The notes below the pieces were generated by a model. That model was not told where the DNA came from. It made no database searches and was given only the letters and a program-made list of their open reading frames with translations. Shown one piece after another: positions 53,174 to 62,325 of a DNA stretch of 64,000 nt (the first letter of the stretch is position 1; every line of letters begins with the position of its first letter). The position numbers and the translations under genes are program-made. This DNA is from DAMCZI01 sp032095175. GTDB taxonomy: Bacteria; Bacillota; Clostridia; Clostridiales; Caloramatoraceae. The stretch spans positions 86,438 through 150,437 of the forward strand of contig DAMCZI010000006.1 of the NCBI GenBank assembly GCA_032095175.1. The letters run 5' to 3'.

Positions 53174-53733
53174 TTTTTCTTAAACTTTTCTGGAGTTTCT
53201 TTCAAATCGGTTTGTTCAGCATTGGAGGTGGATATGCCGCAATGCCATTAATCCAAACCCAAGTAGTTGATTTAAATCATTGGCTAACAACTACAGAGTT
53301 TATAGATTTAATAACCATATCCCAAATGACACCTGGCCCTATTGCTATTAATTCTGCAACCTTTGTTGGAATACGAATTGCTGGTGTTGGCGGAGCAATT
53401 GTATCCACCATTGGATGCATACTGCCATCCTGTATCATTGTTTCATTTCTTGCATGGCTATACTTTAAATACAGGGAATTATCTATGATACAAGGTGTTC
53501 TTGAAGGACTACGACCTGCTGTTGTTGCACTAATTGCCTCTGCTGGATTATCCATTCTAGTTCTTTCCTTTTGGGGCGAAAGAGGATTTTCTCTAAATAT
53601 AAACTACATTGATTGCATTTCTGTTGGTTTATTTACATCATCACTTTTTATACTAAGAAAATTTAAGCTCGACCCATTATTTGTAATGCTTGGATCTGGA
53701 GTAATCGGAGGAATCATATATATGCTCGTATAA
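53170..53733 (+). CDS. ChrA-type transporter, second half homolog
   Basis: A 187-residue paralog of the preceding protein: IGLFSIGGGYAAMPLIQTQV, ISQMTPGPIAINSATFVG, IRIAGVGGAIVSTIGCILP. Translationally coupled partner of the first half. Confidence 0.9.
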   Translation: MIFLKLFWSFFQIGLFSIGGGYAAMPLIQTQVVDLNHWLTTTEFIDLITISQMTPGPIAINSATFVGIRIAGVGGAIVSTIGCILPSCIIVSFLAWLYFKYRELSMIQGVLEGLRPAVVALIASAGLSILVLSFWGERGFSLNINYIDCISVGLFTSSLFILRKFKLDPLFVMLGSGVIGGIIYMLV

Positions 53734-53756
53734 TGCTGAAAATAAGCTTCAAAATA

Positions 53757-53796
53757 AAAACCATAAACACCTATTAGTGCTCATGGTTTTTACTTT
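53757..53796 (+). terminator. Intrinsic terminator after chr genes
   Basis: AAAACCATAAACACCTATTA then GTGCTCATGGTTTT, a stem of about 13 pairs with mismatches, followed by TACTTTTTTAT. Confidence 0.75.
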
Positions 53797-53859
53797 TTTA
53801 TATAGTTTATATTTACTTATTTTACGAAAATCTCTATGCCTTAACTATCTTTTTTAATA

Positions 53860-55305
53860 TTAATATGCCTTTGCTACGTATACCATATGCTTTGCTGGCT
53901 TTCCACAGAAATGGCATGTATCTCCCAGGTTTTCCTGTTCAAATGGGATACATCTTATTGTTGCACCTGTTTCTGCCTTTACATGCTCTTCGCATTCTCT
54001 GTCTCCACACCACATAGCCTTATAGAATCCAGGAGTTTCTTCAACCTTCTTCTTAAAGTCATCCATACCATCTATATAGTATGTCTTTTCATCCCTTAGC
54101 TTTCTTGCCTTTTCAAGAAGATTTTTATTTATATCCTTAAGAAGATTTTCTATAGTTTCCTTGATTCCATCGATTGGGTATGCCTGCTTTTCCATTGTGT
54201 CCCTTCTGAATATCATAACCTGATTCTTTTCGATATCCTTTGGTCCTATCTCTATTCTTATTGGAACGCCCTTCATCTCCCACTGGTTGAACTTCCAGCC
54301 TGGTGAGTAGTTGTCATCGGAATCAAGCTCAACTCTTATATCCTCTCCAAGGGCTTTTCTTAATTCATCTGCCTTTTCTATTACTCCGCCCTTATGCTGA
54401 GCAATTGGGATTATTACAACCTGTATTGGAGCAACAAATGGAGGTAAAACAAGTCCTCTGTTGTCTCCATGAACCATTATAAGTCCACCTATAAGTCTTG
54501 TTGAAACTCCCCATGATGTATGATATGGATTCTGAAGTTCTCCATTTCTATCAAGGTACTGAATTTCAAAGGCTGATGTAAAGTGCTGTCCTAGGTTATG
54601 TGAGGTTCCAGCCTGTAGAGCCTTTCCATCATGCATCAATGCTTCCATTGTGTAGGTAGCATGTGCTCCTGCAAACTTTTCCTTGTCGCTCTTTCTACCA
54701 GTTACAACTGGCATACATAATAGTTGTTCTGCAGTTTCCTTATATATATTTAACATCTTTAATGTTTCTTCCTGTGCCTCTTCAGCAGTTTCATGAAGAG
54801 TATGACCTTCCTGCCATAAGAACTCTGATGTTCTTAGGAATGGTCTTGTTGCCTTTTCCCATCTTACAACGCTGCACCACTGATTATATAGGTATGGAAG
54901 CTCTCTATAGGATTTTAGCCACTTTGCATACATTGAGCATATTATAGTTTCTGAAGTTGGCCTTACGCAAAGCCTTTCTGTTAATTCTTCATTTCCACCA
55001 TGAGTTACCCATGCTACCTCTGGTGCAAAACCTTCAACATGCTCTGCTTCCTTCTTTAAAAGACTTTCAGGAATTAAAAGTGGGAAATACATGTTCTTGT
55101 GTCCTGTTTCCTTAAATCTCTTATCCATGTACTTCTGAATGTTTTCCCATATTGCATATCCATATGGCTTTATAACCATAAATCCCTTTACTGGTGAATA
55201 GTCCACCAAATCTGTCTTTAATATAACGTCTGTATACCACTGTGGAAAGTCAACTTCCATAGGGGTAATGTCCTTTACGAATTCCTTGTTATCCTTCTTT
55301 CCCAT
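53860..55305 (-). CDS. proS: Prolyl-tRNA synthetase (eukaryote/archaea-like short type)
   Basis: A 481-residue class II synthetase without the editing insertion of the bacterial long form. Motif 2 RWEKATRPFLRTSEFLWQEG, RPTSETIICSMYAKW, the HNLGQHFTSAFEIQYL loop, motif 3 HGDNRGLVLPP, and a C-terminal zinc domain (CGDRECEEH, CHFCGKPAK) ending in the conserved tyrosine. Preceded by a T-box leader. An isolated AGGAGAG site precedes the ATG. Confidence 0.95.
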   Translation of the reverse strand: MGKKDNKEFVKDITPMEVDFPQWYTDVILKTDLVDYSPVKGFMVIKPYGYAIWENIQKYMDKRFKETGHKNMYFPLLIPESLLKKEAEHVEGFAPEVAWVTHGGNEELTERLCVRPTSETIICSMYAKWLKSYRELPYLYNQWCSVVRWEKATRPFLRTSEFLWQEGHTLHETAEEAQEETLKMLNIYKETAEQLLCMPVVTGRKSDKEKFAGAHATYTMEALMHDGKALQAGTSHNLGQHFTSAFEIQYLDRNGELQNPYHTSWGVSTRLIGGLIMVHGDNRGLVLPPFVAPIQVVIIPIAQHKGGVIEKADELRKALGEDIRVELDSDDNYSPGWKFNQWEMKGVPIRIEIGPKDIEKNQVMIFRRDTMEKQAYPIDGIKETIENLLKDINKNLLEKARKLRDEKTYYIDGMDDFKKKVEETPGFYKAMWCGDRECEEHVKAETGATIRCIPFEQENLGDTCHFCGKPAKHMVYVAKAY

Positions 55306-55357
55306 ATTATCTCTCCTCTCATATATTTATCAAAATACAAAAATATTTTTGCAAAAT

Positions 55358-55552
55358 AAAAAAGCCCTCATCTCTAAAGAGACGAAAGGCTGTCTTCCGC
55401 GGTACCACTCAAATTAACCCTGCAAGCAAGGTTCTCTCATTGGGAATAACGGTCCCATGCCGTGGCGACTTATTTGCCCCATGCTCCAGGGTGGGTTCGA
55501 AATATTTAGCCAGGAAACCTTTCAGCCGATGAATTCCCCTCTCTAAGGCATA
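55358..55552 (-). promoter_or_regulatory. T-box riboswitch upstream of proS
   Basis: The 423-base gap 55306-55728 contains a minus-strand T-box: AGAGAGGGGAATTCATCGGC near 55543 begins stem I; the T-box bulge GAGTGGTACCGCGG spans 55410-55397; the terminator AGCCTTTCGTCTC/GAGATGAGGGCT with a T6 run ends near 55362. CCT triplets occur in TTTCCTGGC and CACCCTGG; I cannot decide the specifier without folding. The leader is shorter than the glyS one. Confidence 0.88.
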
Positions 55553-55686
55553 TTTTTTTCTACTATTCCCCTTCAATGCATTTATGCTATGATTACATAT
55601 GATATATAATTATCAACAATTTGTCAACTGTATAGATAATATTAATATACCACAAACTAATTTTATTGTAAAACTATATTTAGTTC

Positions 55687-55708
55687 AAGTGCCAGGCACG
55701 TGGCACTT
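55687..55708. repeat. REP-like element, copy 8 (minimal)
   Basis: AAGTGCCA-GGCACG-TGGCACTT, a 22-base hairpin holding the TGCCAGGCAC core of the family. It lies just upstream of the DNA glycosylase ribosome site. Confidence 0.6.
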
Positions 55709-55728
55709 AAACCATTTGAGGTGATTTT

Positions 55729-56349
55729 ATGCAAAAACTTAAAAGAAACTTTTACGAAAGGGACTCTATAACCTTAGCAAGAGAATTGCTTGGGAAATAT
55801 ATTATACATAATATAAACGGAGAAGAGCTTATAGGAAAAATTGTTGAAACAGAAGCATACATGGGTCCCGAAGATAAAGCCGCTCATTCATATAACAATA
55901 GAAGGACTCCAAGAACCGAGATTATGTATGGCCCCGCTGGCTATGCCTATATTTTTAAGATATATGGAATGTACAACTGTATGAACGTTGTAGCTGCACA
56001 TGTTGATGAGCCCCAAGCAGTCCTTGTAAGAGCAATAGAGCCAACATCTGATCTTAATAAGATATCAATTAGAAGGTATGGGAAGGGCTATGATGAACTA
56101 AAAAGGCGCCAAATAATAAGCCTCTCCAACGGCCCTGGCAAACTCTGTCTCGCCCTTGGAATAGATATGGCCAACTATGGTGATGACCTTTGTGAAGATA
56201 GGCTTTATATAGCCGAAGGTAATAGAGAAGAAAAATTTGAAATCGTTACCTCTAAAAGAATAAATATTGACTACGCAGAGGAAGCAATACATTATCCCTG
56301 GAGATTTTATATTAAGGGTAATAAATTTGTTTCTAAACCGCATATATAA
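55729..56349 (+). CDS. DNA-3-methyladenine glycosylase (AAG/MPG family)
   Basis: A 206-residue monofunctional glycosylase. It has ARELLGKYIIHNINGEELIG, the catalytic glutamate in IVETEAYMGPEDKAAHSYN, RTPRTEIMYGPAGYAYIF-type core, YGMYNCMNVV, and LSNGPGKLCLALGI. It removes alkylated purines from DNA. GAGGTGA precedes the ATG. Not of the AlkA fold. Confidence 0.94.
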   Translation: MQKLKRNFYERDSITLARELLGKYIIHNINGEELIGKIVETEAYMGPEDKAAHSYNNRRTPRTEIMYGPAGYAYIFKIYGMYNCMNVVAAHVDEPQAVLVRAIEPTSDLNKISIRRYGKGYDELKRRQIISLSNGPGKLCLALGIDMANYGDDLCEDRLYIAEGNREEKFEIVTSKRINIDYAEEAIHYPWRFYIKGNKFVSKPHI

Positions 56350-56479
56350 CTTTTATATCATAGGTAACAAGCCCTTAATCTATTTAGGAAACTATCTTCT
56401 AATTCTCATATTTCATAAATAGCTCAAGAGCCTGTTACCTAGAATATGAGGCTTAACCTTTCTTTGTACAATGTTCCAC

Positions 56480-57355
56480 TTATTTGCTCAGATTTTTAAT
56501 TTCTGGATATTCTAATAGTAGTTTTTCATTAGCAATTTCAAGCTGCTTGTAATATGTTGAGTATGATGTACTTAACATTTTCATTGCTGGAATAAAAATA
56601 TCATAATAACCACTTGTATTGTTAAATCCTTTAAGCATTTCTTGAATTCTATATGCAGGAGAGCTTTTATACTCATCAGACTGCTTATATTTAATATACC
56701 AATCTAACATTTCTTTATTATCAGATAAAAAAGCTTCAACGTTTTCAATGGACTGCTTAGTCTTTTCATTCATTTCAGCAATGGCTTGTGTACTGATATT
56801 TTTTGTACATTCACTAAGAAAATCCTGCAAGTCTTTAGGAAATTCTAATGTTGGAGCATTATCAAGAAAGCTTACTATTTCATCGTAAGCAGCCCGCTGC
56901 TTATCAGTTTTTATTGGTTCATTTAGAAATCGGGAAAAATGTAAACTTATAAAGCGACCATAATAGCCAGGAAATGCATCTAAGAGTTTTTCTGCTATTG
57001 TTTCGCCCTGTTCAATAGATTTTAATTCTGCACTTACTGTATCCCAACCTCCCCTTGAACTTAATTGATCAAGCAAGGTTTGTTTGGCTTTCTCCCGTTG
57101 AATTATTAGTTCCCTTTGAACTGATAACTTTTGCAAAATATCCTCGTCTTCACCAGAAATCACAATCTTAATGTCATCTGTCCCAAGCCCCAACTTACGC
57201 AAAACTGCTATTTTTTTCAATCTATCAATATCATCTACACTAAAATCTCTGTAGCCATTTTCTAAAATGTCAGGGTAAATCAATCCCTGTTCTATATAAT
57301 ATTCCACTGCTTTCTTAGTAAGATTTGTGTCTGCACATACTTCCTTAATCAACAT
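56480..57355 (-). CDS. MerR-family regulator with unassigned C-terminal domain
   Basis: About 291 residues. MerR domain: LIKEVCADTNLTKKAVEYYI, EQGLIYPDILENGYRDFSVD, LGLGTDDIKIVISG, then a coiled coil. The 170-residue C-terminal domain is helical with a large aromatic content and unassigned. The frame opens at 57379, but this lies on the -10 box; GAGGTGA and promoter position require the ATG at 57355. Confidence 0.88.
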   Translation of the reverse strand: MLIKEVCADTNLTKKAVEYYIEQGLIYPDILENGYRDFSVDDIDRLKKIAVLRKLGLGTDDIKIVISGEDEDILQKLSVQRELIIQREKAKQTLLDQLSSRGGWDTVSAELKSIEQGETIAEKLLDAFPGYYGRFISLHFSRFLNEPIKTDKQRAAYDEIVSFLDNAPTLEFPKDLQDFLSECTKNISTQAIAEMNEKTKQSIENVEAFLSDNKEMLDWYIKYKQSDEYKSSPAYRIQEMLKGFNNTSGYYDIFIPAMKMLSTSYSTYYKQLEIANEKLLLEYPEIKNLSK

Positions 57356-57374
57356 AATTTTCACCTCAACTAAT

Positions 57375-57405
57375 ATCATAAACCAGCACCCAAGGTCATA
57401 GTCAA
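57375..57405 (-). promoter_or_regulatory. MerR-type promoter with 19-bp spacer
   Basis: Minus-strand TTGACT (57405-57400), 19 bases, TATGAT (57380-57375); the spacer ATGACCTTGGGTGCTGGTT carries ACC...GGT symmetry. Gives a short leader to the ATG at 57355. Confidence 0.75.
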
Positions 57406-57470
57406 TAGAGTCTATTAATATTATACAAATAATTAAAATATCTATAATTTTAAATTTTACACCTACATAC

Positions 57471-57527
57471 TTGACATATACAGTTCAACTGTATATAATC
57501 AAACTATATAGTCCAACTGTATAGTTT
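57471..57527 (+). promoter_or_regulatory. padR promoter with two operators
   Basis: Consensus promoter TTGACA (57471-57476), 17 bases, TATAAT (57494-57499). The spacer is the palindrome ATACAGTTCAACTGTAT (57478-57494). A second dyad, AAACTATATAGTCCAACTGT with ATAGTTT (57501-57527), covers the start site. Both are typical PadR-type ACT/AGT dyads; strong autorepression expected. Confidence 0.78.
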
Positions 57528-57548
57528 GACTTAGTATTTGGAGGTATT

Positions 57549-57863
57549 ATGAATAGAGATAAAAACTTACCATTAACAGAAACCACCTACTATATTCTAT
57601 TAGCACTATTAGAACCTTCCCATGGCTATCTTATTATGCAAAAGGTTGAGGAATTAAGTAATCAGCAGGTTAAAATAGCTGCCGGGACACTTTATGGCGC
57701 TATTGAAAATTTGCTAAAGCAGAATTTGATACAATCAGTGAAAAGTGAAGATAGTCGACGAAAGGTTTATGTTATTACACAAAAGGGAAAAGAAGTTTTG
57801 CAGTTAGATTTTGAAAGAATGAACCACATGATTAATATAACAAAAGATCTATTAGGATTATAA
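57549..57863 (+). CDS. PadR-family transcriptional regulator
   Basis: A 104-residue winged helix: LPLTETTYYILLALLEPSHG, YLIMQKVEELSNQQVKIAAG, TLYGAIENLLKQNLIQSV, the wing EDSRRKVYVITQKGKEVL. GGAGGT precedes the ATG. Followed after 15 bases by a DUF2812 membrane protein, a common pairing in Firmicutes. Confidence 0.93.
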   Translation: MNRDKNLPLTETTYYILLALLEPSHGYLIMQKVEELSNQQVKIAAGTLYGAIENLLKQNLIQSVKSEDSRRKVYVITQKGKEVLQLDFERMNHMINITKDLLGL

Positions 57864-57878
57864 TTTGGGGGAATTGTT

Positions 57879-58493
57879 ATGAAAAAGTTCAAGTTTTTTA
57901 TTGATTACGATAGGGAAGAAAAATGGTTGAATGAGATGGCTAAAAAAGGATATATGTTAGAAGATGTATCTTGTGGATACAAATTTAGTCTATCAAATCC
58001 AGAAAATGCTACAATAAGAATTGATTACAGAATATTCAAGAATGAAAATGATTTTCTTGACTACTGTACTCTATTTGAAGACAGTGGCTGGAGGCACATT
58101 GCAGGAACTAAATATTCAGGAACACAATACTTTAAAAAAATAAGCGAAGATAGTGATGATGATATTTTCTCAGATGCTATATCTAAAGCTGGAAGATATA
58201 AAAGATTATCTGATATGTGGTTATCCATTGCAGTAGGACTATTTCCAACTCTTGTGGCTCTTATACTCACGAAAAGCATTAATATAAATGCAATGTTTCA
58301 TCCAAAATTACTCTATTATACACCTGGATTATGGGAAATGAATGGATTCAATTTTTGGAGACATTTTTTATTCGAAACACCATTTGCCCTTGGTAGAGGA
58401 TTTATATGGACGCTCATACCATTAATAATGATTTTGTATTTTTACTTTTCCATTAAGGCTAAAACACTGTATAACAAAACCTCCGGTAAATAA
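57879..58493 (+). CDS. DUF2812 domain membrane protein
   Basis: A 204-residue protein. Residues 1-105 match DUF2812 (FFIDYDREEKWLNEMAKKGY, LEDSGWRHIAGTKYSGTQYF-like spacing). Two membrane helices follow (about 110-130 and 175-197) around an extracytoplasmic loop. Co-transcribed with PadR, which probably represses it. Members are thought to act in envelope stress; function unproven. Confidence 0.86.
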   Translation: MKKFKFFIDYDREEKWLNEMAKKGYMLEDVSCGYKFSLSNPENATIRIDYRIFKNENDFLDYCTLFEDSGWRHIAGTKYSGTQYFKKISEDSDDDIFSDAISKAGRYKRLSDMWLSIAVGLFPTLVALILTKSININAMFHPKLLYYTPGLWEMNGFNFWRHFLFETPFALGRGFIWTLIPLIMILYFYFSIKAKTLYNKTSGK

Positions 58494-58513
58494 CACCGGA
58501 GGCTTCCTATTTT
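58483..58513 (+). terminator. Intrinsic terminator, convergent
   Basis: CCTCCGGT-AAATAAC-ACCGGAGG followed by CTTCCTATTTT. It overlaps the DUF2812 stop. Confidence 0.85.
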
Positions 58514-58522
58514 GTAAAAGGC

Positions 58523-58990
58523 TTAAAAGATATCCCCTAAATATAAAGATGTAATAATATTTCCTTGTTGATCAAAGACCTTTTTTAACACTTCAGGATA
58601 TACAGTTTTTTCTCTAATTTCTTCATAACCTAACCACTCAAATCCTATTTGGTCAGTGTCTGTATTGGTGGCTTTTGATAGGTCAATTGAAGATTTCAAT
58701 GTACAAAAAAACATACATTCAATTCTATGCAATTCTGAATGTAAATCTGCAAATTTATGGTTTTTTCCAATATACTCAGCGATTAGTGCAATTTCTCCCA
58801 CATCTATTTCAGCTCCAAGTTCCTCAAGGCACTCTCTCTTTAATGTATCAACAAATGTCTCTCCACCTTCTTGTCCACCACCTGGTAATACATAATATAC
58901 AATTCCAGTCCTTTTTGAAATATATTTTACAAAGAGTATCCTATTATCTTGAACTATTATAGCTTTAGCAGTATTTCGTAGTTTTATCAA
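58523..58990 (-). CDS. Nudix hydrolase
   Basis: A 155-residue protein with a complete Nudix box: GGQEGGETFVDTLKRECLEE then LGAEI (G-x5-E-x7-REUXEEXGU). Preceded by LPGG. It hydrolyses a nucleoside diphosphate linked to another group; the ligand is unknown. Four bases separate it from the upstream TIM-barrel gene, so they form an operon. Confidence 0.9.
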   Translation of the reverse strand: MIKLRNTAKAIIVQDNRILFVKYISKRTGIVYYVLPGGGQEGGETFVDTLKRECLEELGAEIDVGEIALIAEYIGKNHKFADLHSELHRIECMFFCTLKSSIDLSKATNTDTDQIGFEWLGYEEIREKTVYPEVLKKVFDQQGNIITSLYLGDIF

Positions 58991-58994
58991 AATA

Positions 58995-59906
58995 TTAAAC
59001 CTCCTCTAAAGAGATTGAATTGTTTATTGCCTCAACCCAATCATAACACTGTTGAAGCTTTTCATCATTTATAAGATCTGATCTATGCTCAAACATAACC
59101 AGAGAATCCCTGTTTGCTTTAAAAATCCTATTAAGATAACCTTCAATATCTGCCCAACCATCACTTGCTTTTAACTCAGGCAGAACTGGATAGTGCCCTC
59201 CTGATATGTTGTTATTAAACTTTACATTCCACAGATGCACCATATATATGTATTTAGCCATACTTTCTATGAAGCTATATGGGTTAAACTTACTGTCTGT
59301 TTTAGATAAAAGATGTATTCTTCCTGTATCCACACAGAATTTTAGATTATTATATTTCTCAAACAGCCTTTCAAGAAGCTTGTTTTCGTATATGTATCTA
59401 TCCAATATGTCATGTTCTAATACTATTTTCATGCCATAGTCCTCAGACATTTTTGAAAGCCTTGAAAACATTTCATTGGACAGTTCCTCAAGCATAACCC
59501 TATCGTATTCATCTGAGTACATAAATTCCTTATCATAGGTGGTTCTCCAGCTTGACCAATCAAGACTTCTATCGATAAGTGCAGGCTTTGGGTAGTGAGT
59601 TAGTATATGAAAAGCGCCTAGCTTTGCAGCATTTTCTACCTCCCTTTCAAAGGCCTCAAATGCTTCCTCTCTTTCAGTCTTTTCCTTATCCAATAAAAAT
59701 GGATGCACATACTTGTATCTGCCCTTTATTAGTGGATAATGAATTGCAAGTCTTTTCCCATCATTTTTAAGATGCTCTAAAAGAATGTCCACATCCTTAC
59801 TATCTTCAAAACAGCATGCTTCTACTCCATAGAAATTATCTCTCATATCCCTATCATACTTCTGCTTATCAAATCCACCATGCATACCAATTAAAAAGTT
59901 TTTCAT
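58995..59906 (-). CDS. Sugar phosphate isomerase/epimerase-like TIM barrel protein
   Basis: About 303 residues of the AP endonuclease 2/xylose-isomerase-like fold: HYPLIKG, HILTHYPKP, IVLEHD, KFCVDTGRIHLL, VHLWNVKF and VMFEHRSD give the metal-binding histidines, aspartates and glutamates on successive strands. The frame opens at 59924; GGGGGAG favours the ATG at 59906 (MKNFLIGMHGG). Enzymatic role unknown; operon with the Nudix gene. Confidence 0.82.
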   Translation of the reverse strand: MKNFLIGMHGGFDKQKYDRDMRDNFYGVEACCFEDSKDVDILLEHLKNDGKRLAIHYPLIKGRYKYVHPFLLDKEKTEREEAFEAFEREVENAAKLGAFHILTHYPKPALIDRSLDWSSWRTTYDKEFMYSDEYDRVMLEELSNEMFSRLSKMSEDYGMKIVLEHDILDRYIYENKLLERLFEKYNNLKFCVDTGRIHLLSKTDSKFNPYSFIESMAKYIYMVHLWNVKFNNNISGGHYPVLPELKASDGWADIEGYLNRIFKANRDSLVMFEHRSDLINDEKLQQCYDWVEAINNSISLEEV

Positions 59907-59998
59907 CTTTTCTCCCCCAATCAAAACATCTGCTACACATTTTGTTTAATAAAGTTTAATTTTAGAAATCTCTAGTATACAACATCAGAGACTTTATA

Positions 59999-60706
59999 TT
60001 ATATGAAATCAGGCAAATTTCTCATATCACGTAATGTACTAATATATCCTAGAAATCTTGGATTACGTTCTTCAATATCTTCCTCACTTACACCTCTAAA
60101 AACTATCAATTGTTGCATCAGATTATTTCCACCACTAGATTGGAAATGTTCCGTTGTTTCCTCAAAAAAGAAACAAATATCCTGCATTTCAGCCTGCTTG
60201 ATGCCGTGATGTATATGCTTCATTCTTTCTTTTGCTTCAAGGTAATCCTGTTCATAAATAACTTCATTATGTACTGTATGAGGTAAATAGTACCCATGCA
60301 TGATAAGTCCAAAATACTCTGGAGAAGAATTCATCGCTTCCTCACGCATAGCATTGTCCTTTATACTCCATTTTTCTATTTCTTCATCTGTCATATCAAA
60401 TGAAAACCCTGATGCCTGATGTTCAAGTTTATCTTTGCAATGGTTCATAACTACATTTAGTTGAAAATTTTTCATACGCGTATCATCTGCTGCAAGAGGC
60501 AGCGCATCACACTGTTCTAAGAAATACTGTTCCGTTTCTTTAATTGTATGAGCACATGCAGTTACTAATTTAGCACATTCCTCAACCCAATGTTGAAACT
60601 TTTCTTGGCGTTTATCATCTGAAACTCCTACTACTTTGCCGATAACAGTTACACCGTTATTATTTTTGATAGAGATGCTGCCATCCTTATTTCTCTCAAC
60701 TGACAT
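59999..60706 (-). CDS. Hypothetical protein
   Basis: A 235-residue protein I do not recognise. It has no signal peptide or membrane helix; helical and acidic in its second half, with conserved-looking aromatic-histidine stretches (YFGLIMHGYYLPHTVHNE, MKHIHHGIKQAEMQD). A GGGG site precedes the ATG. No close neighbour on the same strand suggests a role. Confidence 0.7.
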   Translation of the reverse strand: MSVERNKDGSISIKNNNGVTVIGKVVGVSDDKRQEKFQHWVEECAKLVTACAHTIKETEQYFLEQCDALPLAADDTRMKNFQLNVVMNHCKDKLEHQASGFSFDMTDEEIEKWSIKDNAMREEAMNSSPEYFGLIMHGYYLPHTVHNEVIYEQDYLEAKERMKHIHHGIKQAEMQDICFFFEETTEHFQSSGGNNLMQQLIVFRGVSEEDIEERNPRFLGYISTLRDMRNLPDFI

Positions 60707-60925
60707 TATTGCTACCCCCTGTAGTTTAAATATATTGTTATTATATCAAACCTGGTCATCAATGTCAGATATTACTGCATAACTTGTATGTCAGTAACTA
60801 TTTTGTTAAAATAATCTTATAATCTTTTCATTTTATACTTACAAGTAAAAGCAGAAAACACATATTTCAATTTGGACTTTCATATACAACGCATAAATAA
60901 CACAAAATATTAGGGGGTAATATTT

Positions 60926-61675
60926 ATGGATGAAAAAGCTAAAATACTCTTGCTAGGAACTTTTCATTTTGCAAATAGTGGAGGACATGCAATAAATATA
61001 GAAGTTGAAGATATTACTAGTGCTAAAAAGCAACAGGAAATTGAAGAATTAGTAGAAAAGCTCTCACAGTTTAAACCAAATAAAATTGCAGTGGAAGCAA
61101 AACGCTCAAAGGATAAGGAGCTAAATGAAGCTTATTCAGCTTATTGTATAAATCCTTCTGACATAAGCAATGAAGCAATAAGCCACCGAAATGAAATTGT
61201 TCAGGTAGGTTTTAGATTAGGACGAATGTTGAATCATCCTAAAATTTACCCTGTAGATTATCCACTAGATTTGCCAGAGAAGGTATTTGAATATGCTGAG
61301 AAGAATTGTCCAAAGCTTTATGAAGAATTAATGAAAGAAGTCAAGGAATATGGCATTAGTGAAGATAACTTTATGAAAAATAATACAATTATAGATATCT
61401 ACAGGCATATAAATGAGCCTCAGCGCAGTGCAAAGGAACAAAGTGATTTGTATCTGCATTTAGCCCAGATAGGAGCCGGAGATACCTATTATGGTGTAGA
61501 TATGCTTACAGAATGGTATAGAAGAAATCTTTATATTTTAGGAAATCTTCAGGATATAGCAGAACCAGGAGACAGAATCCTAGTAATCTATGGTGCAGGA
61601 CACTGTAAAATCCTTCAGGATTTTATAAACGAATACAATAGGTTTGAGTTTGTAGATCCATTAACCTATTTATAA
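60926..61675 (+). CDS. DUF5694 family protein (TraB/EreA-like)
   Basis: A 249-residue protein beginning KILLLGTFHFANSGGHAINI, the GTFHF motif of DUF5694, with IAVEAKRSKDKELNEAY and the C-terminal RILVIYGAGHCKILQDF. These resemble the erythromycin esterase/TraB superfamily catalytic histidine and glutamate arrangement. GGGGG run before the ATG. Monocistronic with a good terminator. Confidence 0.85.
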   Translation: MDEKAKILLLGTFHFANSGGHAINIEVEDITSAKKQQEIEELVEKLSQFKPNKIAVEAKRSKDKELNEAYSAYCINPSDISNEAISHRNEIVQVGFRLGRMLNHPKIYPVDYPLDLPEKVFEYAEKNCPKLYEELMKEVKEYGISEDNFMKNNTIIDIYRHINEPQRSAKEQSDLYLHLAQIGAGDTYYGVDMLTEWYRRNLYILGNLQDIAEPGDRILVIYGAGHCKILQDFINEYNRFEFVDPLTYL

Positions 61676-61689
61676 ACTTCATTACAAAA

Positions 61690-61722
61690 TTAACCTCCGG
61701 CGCTAATCGCCGGAGGCTTTTA
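61690..61722 (+). terminator. Intrinsic terminator, convergent
   Basis: CCTCCGGCGCTAATCGCCGG then AGGCTTTTATT. It overlaps the end of the GNAT gene on the other strand. Confidence 0.88.
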
Positions 61723-62199
61723 TTCATTAAATCCCAACTTATTATATAATTTTATTGCAGGTATATTTGTAGGTGCAACATCAATTATTGTATTTTTGTA
61801 TGGACTATTACTTAAATTGTCTAAACAACAGCCTATAAGATTAGTACCTACCCCCTTACCTCTATATTCAGGCAGCACATCTAATGAGTAAATATGAAAG
61901 CTGTTATTTTCATTCTTATCTGGTAATCCTATTAATATTCCAATTGTTTTTTCATTATCCTTTGCTATTATAATATAATGCTTTGAGAAATCTCCAAGTT
62001 TTCCATTCTGCAGGTTTTTCAAGAAAATATCTGGTGTATTGTTTGCTAATATAGGATCAAGAGATCCCTCCTTTGTCTTCATTAATGTATCGTATAGAAA
62101 GTTTATTAACAAATCACCTTCCATATCTACATTCTCAATTTCCCAGATATTATTATAGTCCAAGGATAGTTCCATGCTTCTGTGTAGAGTTATTTGCAT
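61720..62199 (-). CDS. GNAT family N-acetyltransferase
   Basis: About 159 residues. Motif A: YSLDVLPEYRGKGVGTNLIG with the acetyl-CoA loop RGKGVG; motif B: VAPTNIPAIKLYNKLGFNE. GGGGGG favours the ATG at 62199 over the frame start at 62214. Monocistronic; substrate unknown. Confidence 0.9.
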   Translation of the reverse strand: MQITLHRSMELSLDYNNIWEIENVDMEGDLLINFLYDTLMKTKEGSLDPILANNTPDIFLKNLQNGKLGDFSKHYIIIAKDNEKTIGILIGLPDKNENNSFHIYSLDVLPEYRGKGVGTNLIGCCLDNLSNSPYKNTIIDVAPTNIPAIKLYNKLGFNE

Positions 62200-62296
62200 T
62201 ATGTACCCCCCCATATAAATTAAATATATATAATTATACCAAACATATGTTCCGAATACAATTAATTATAGTACTTGTTATGTGTTTAATAAAAAA

Positions 62297-62325
62297 CCCC
62301 CAGTGACTTGCACCGGAGGTTTCTA
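62297..62325 (-). terminator. Terminator after VOC gene
   Basis: CCTCCGGTGCAAGTCACTGGG on the minus strand with the preceding GG forms an imperfect stem followed by GGTTTTTTATT. Confidence 0.6.

Noticed and set aside
17676..55708. CRISPR array from repeated GGCACC motifs
   Set aside because: Copies are kilobases apart with variable length; no regular spacers and no cas genes.
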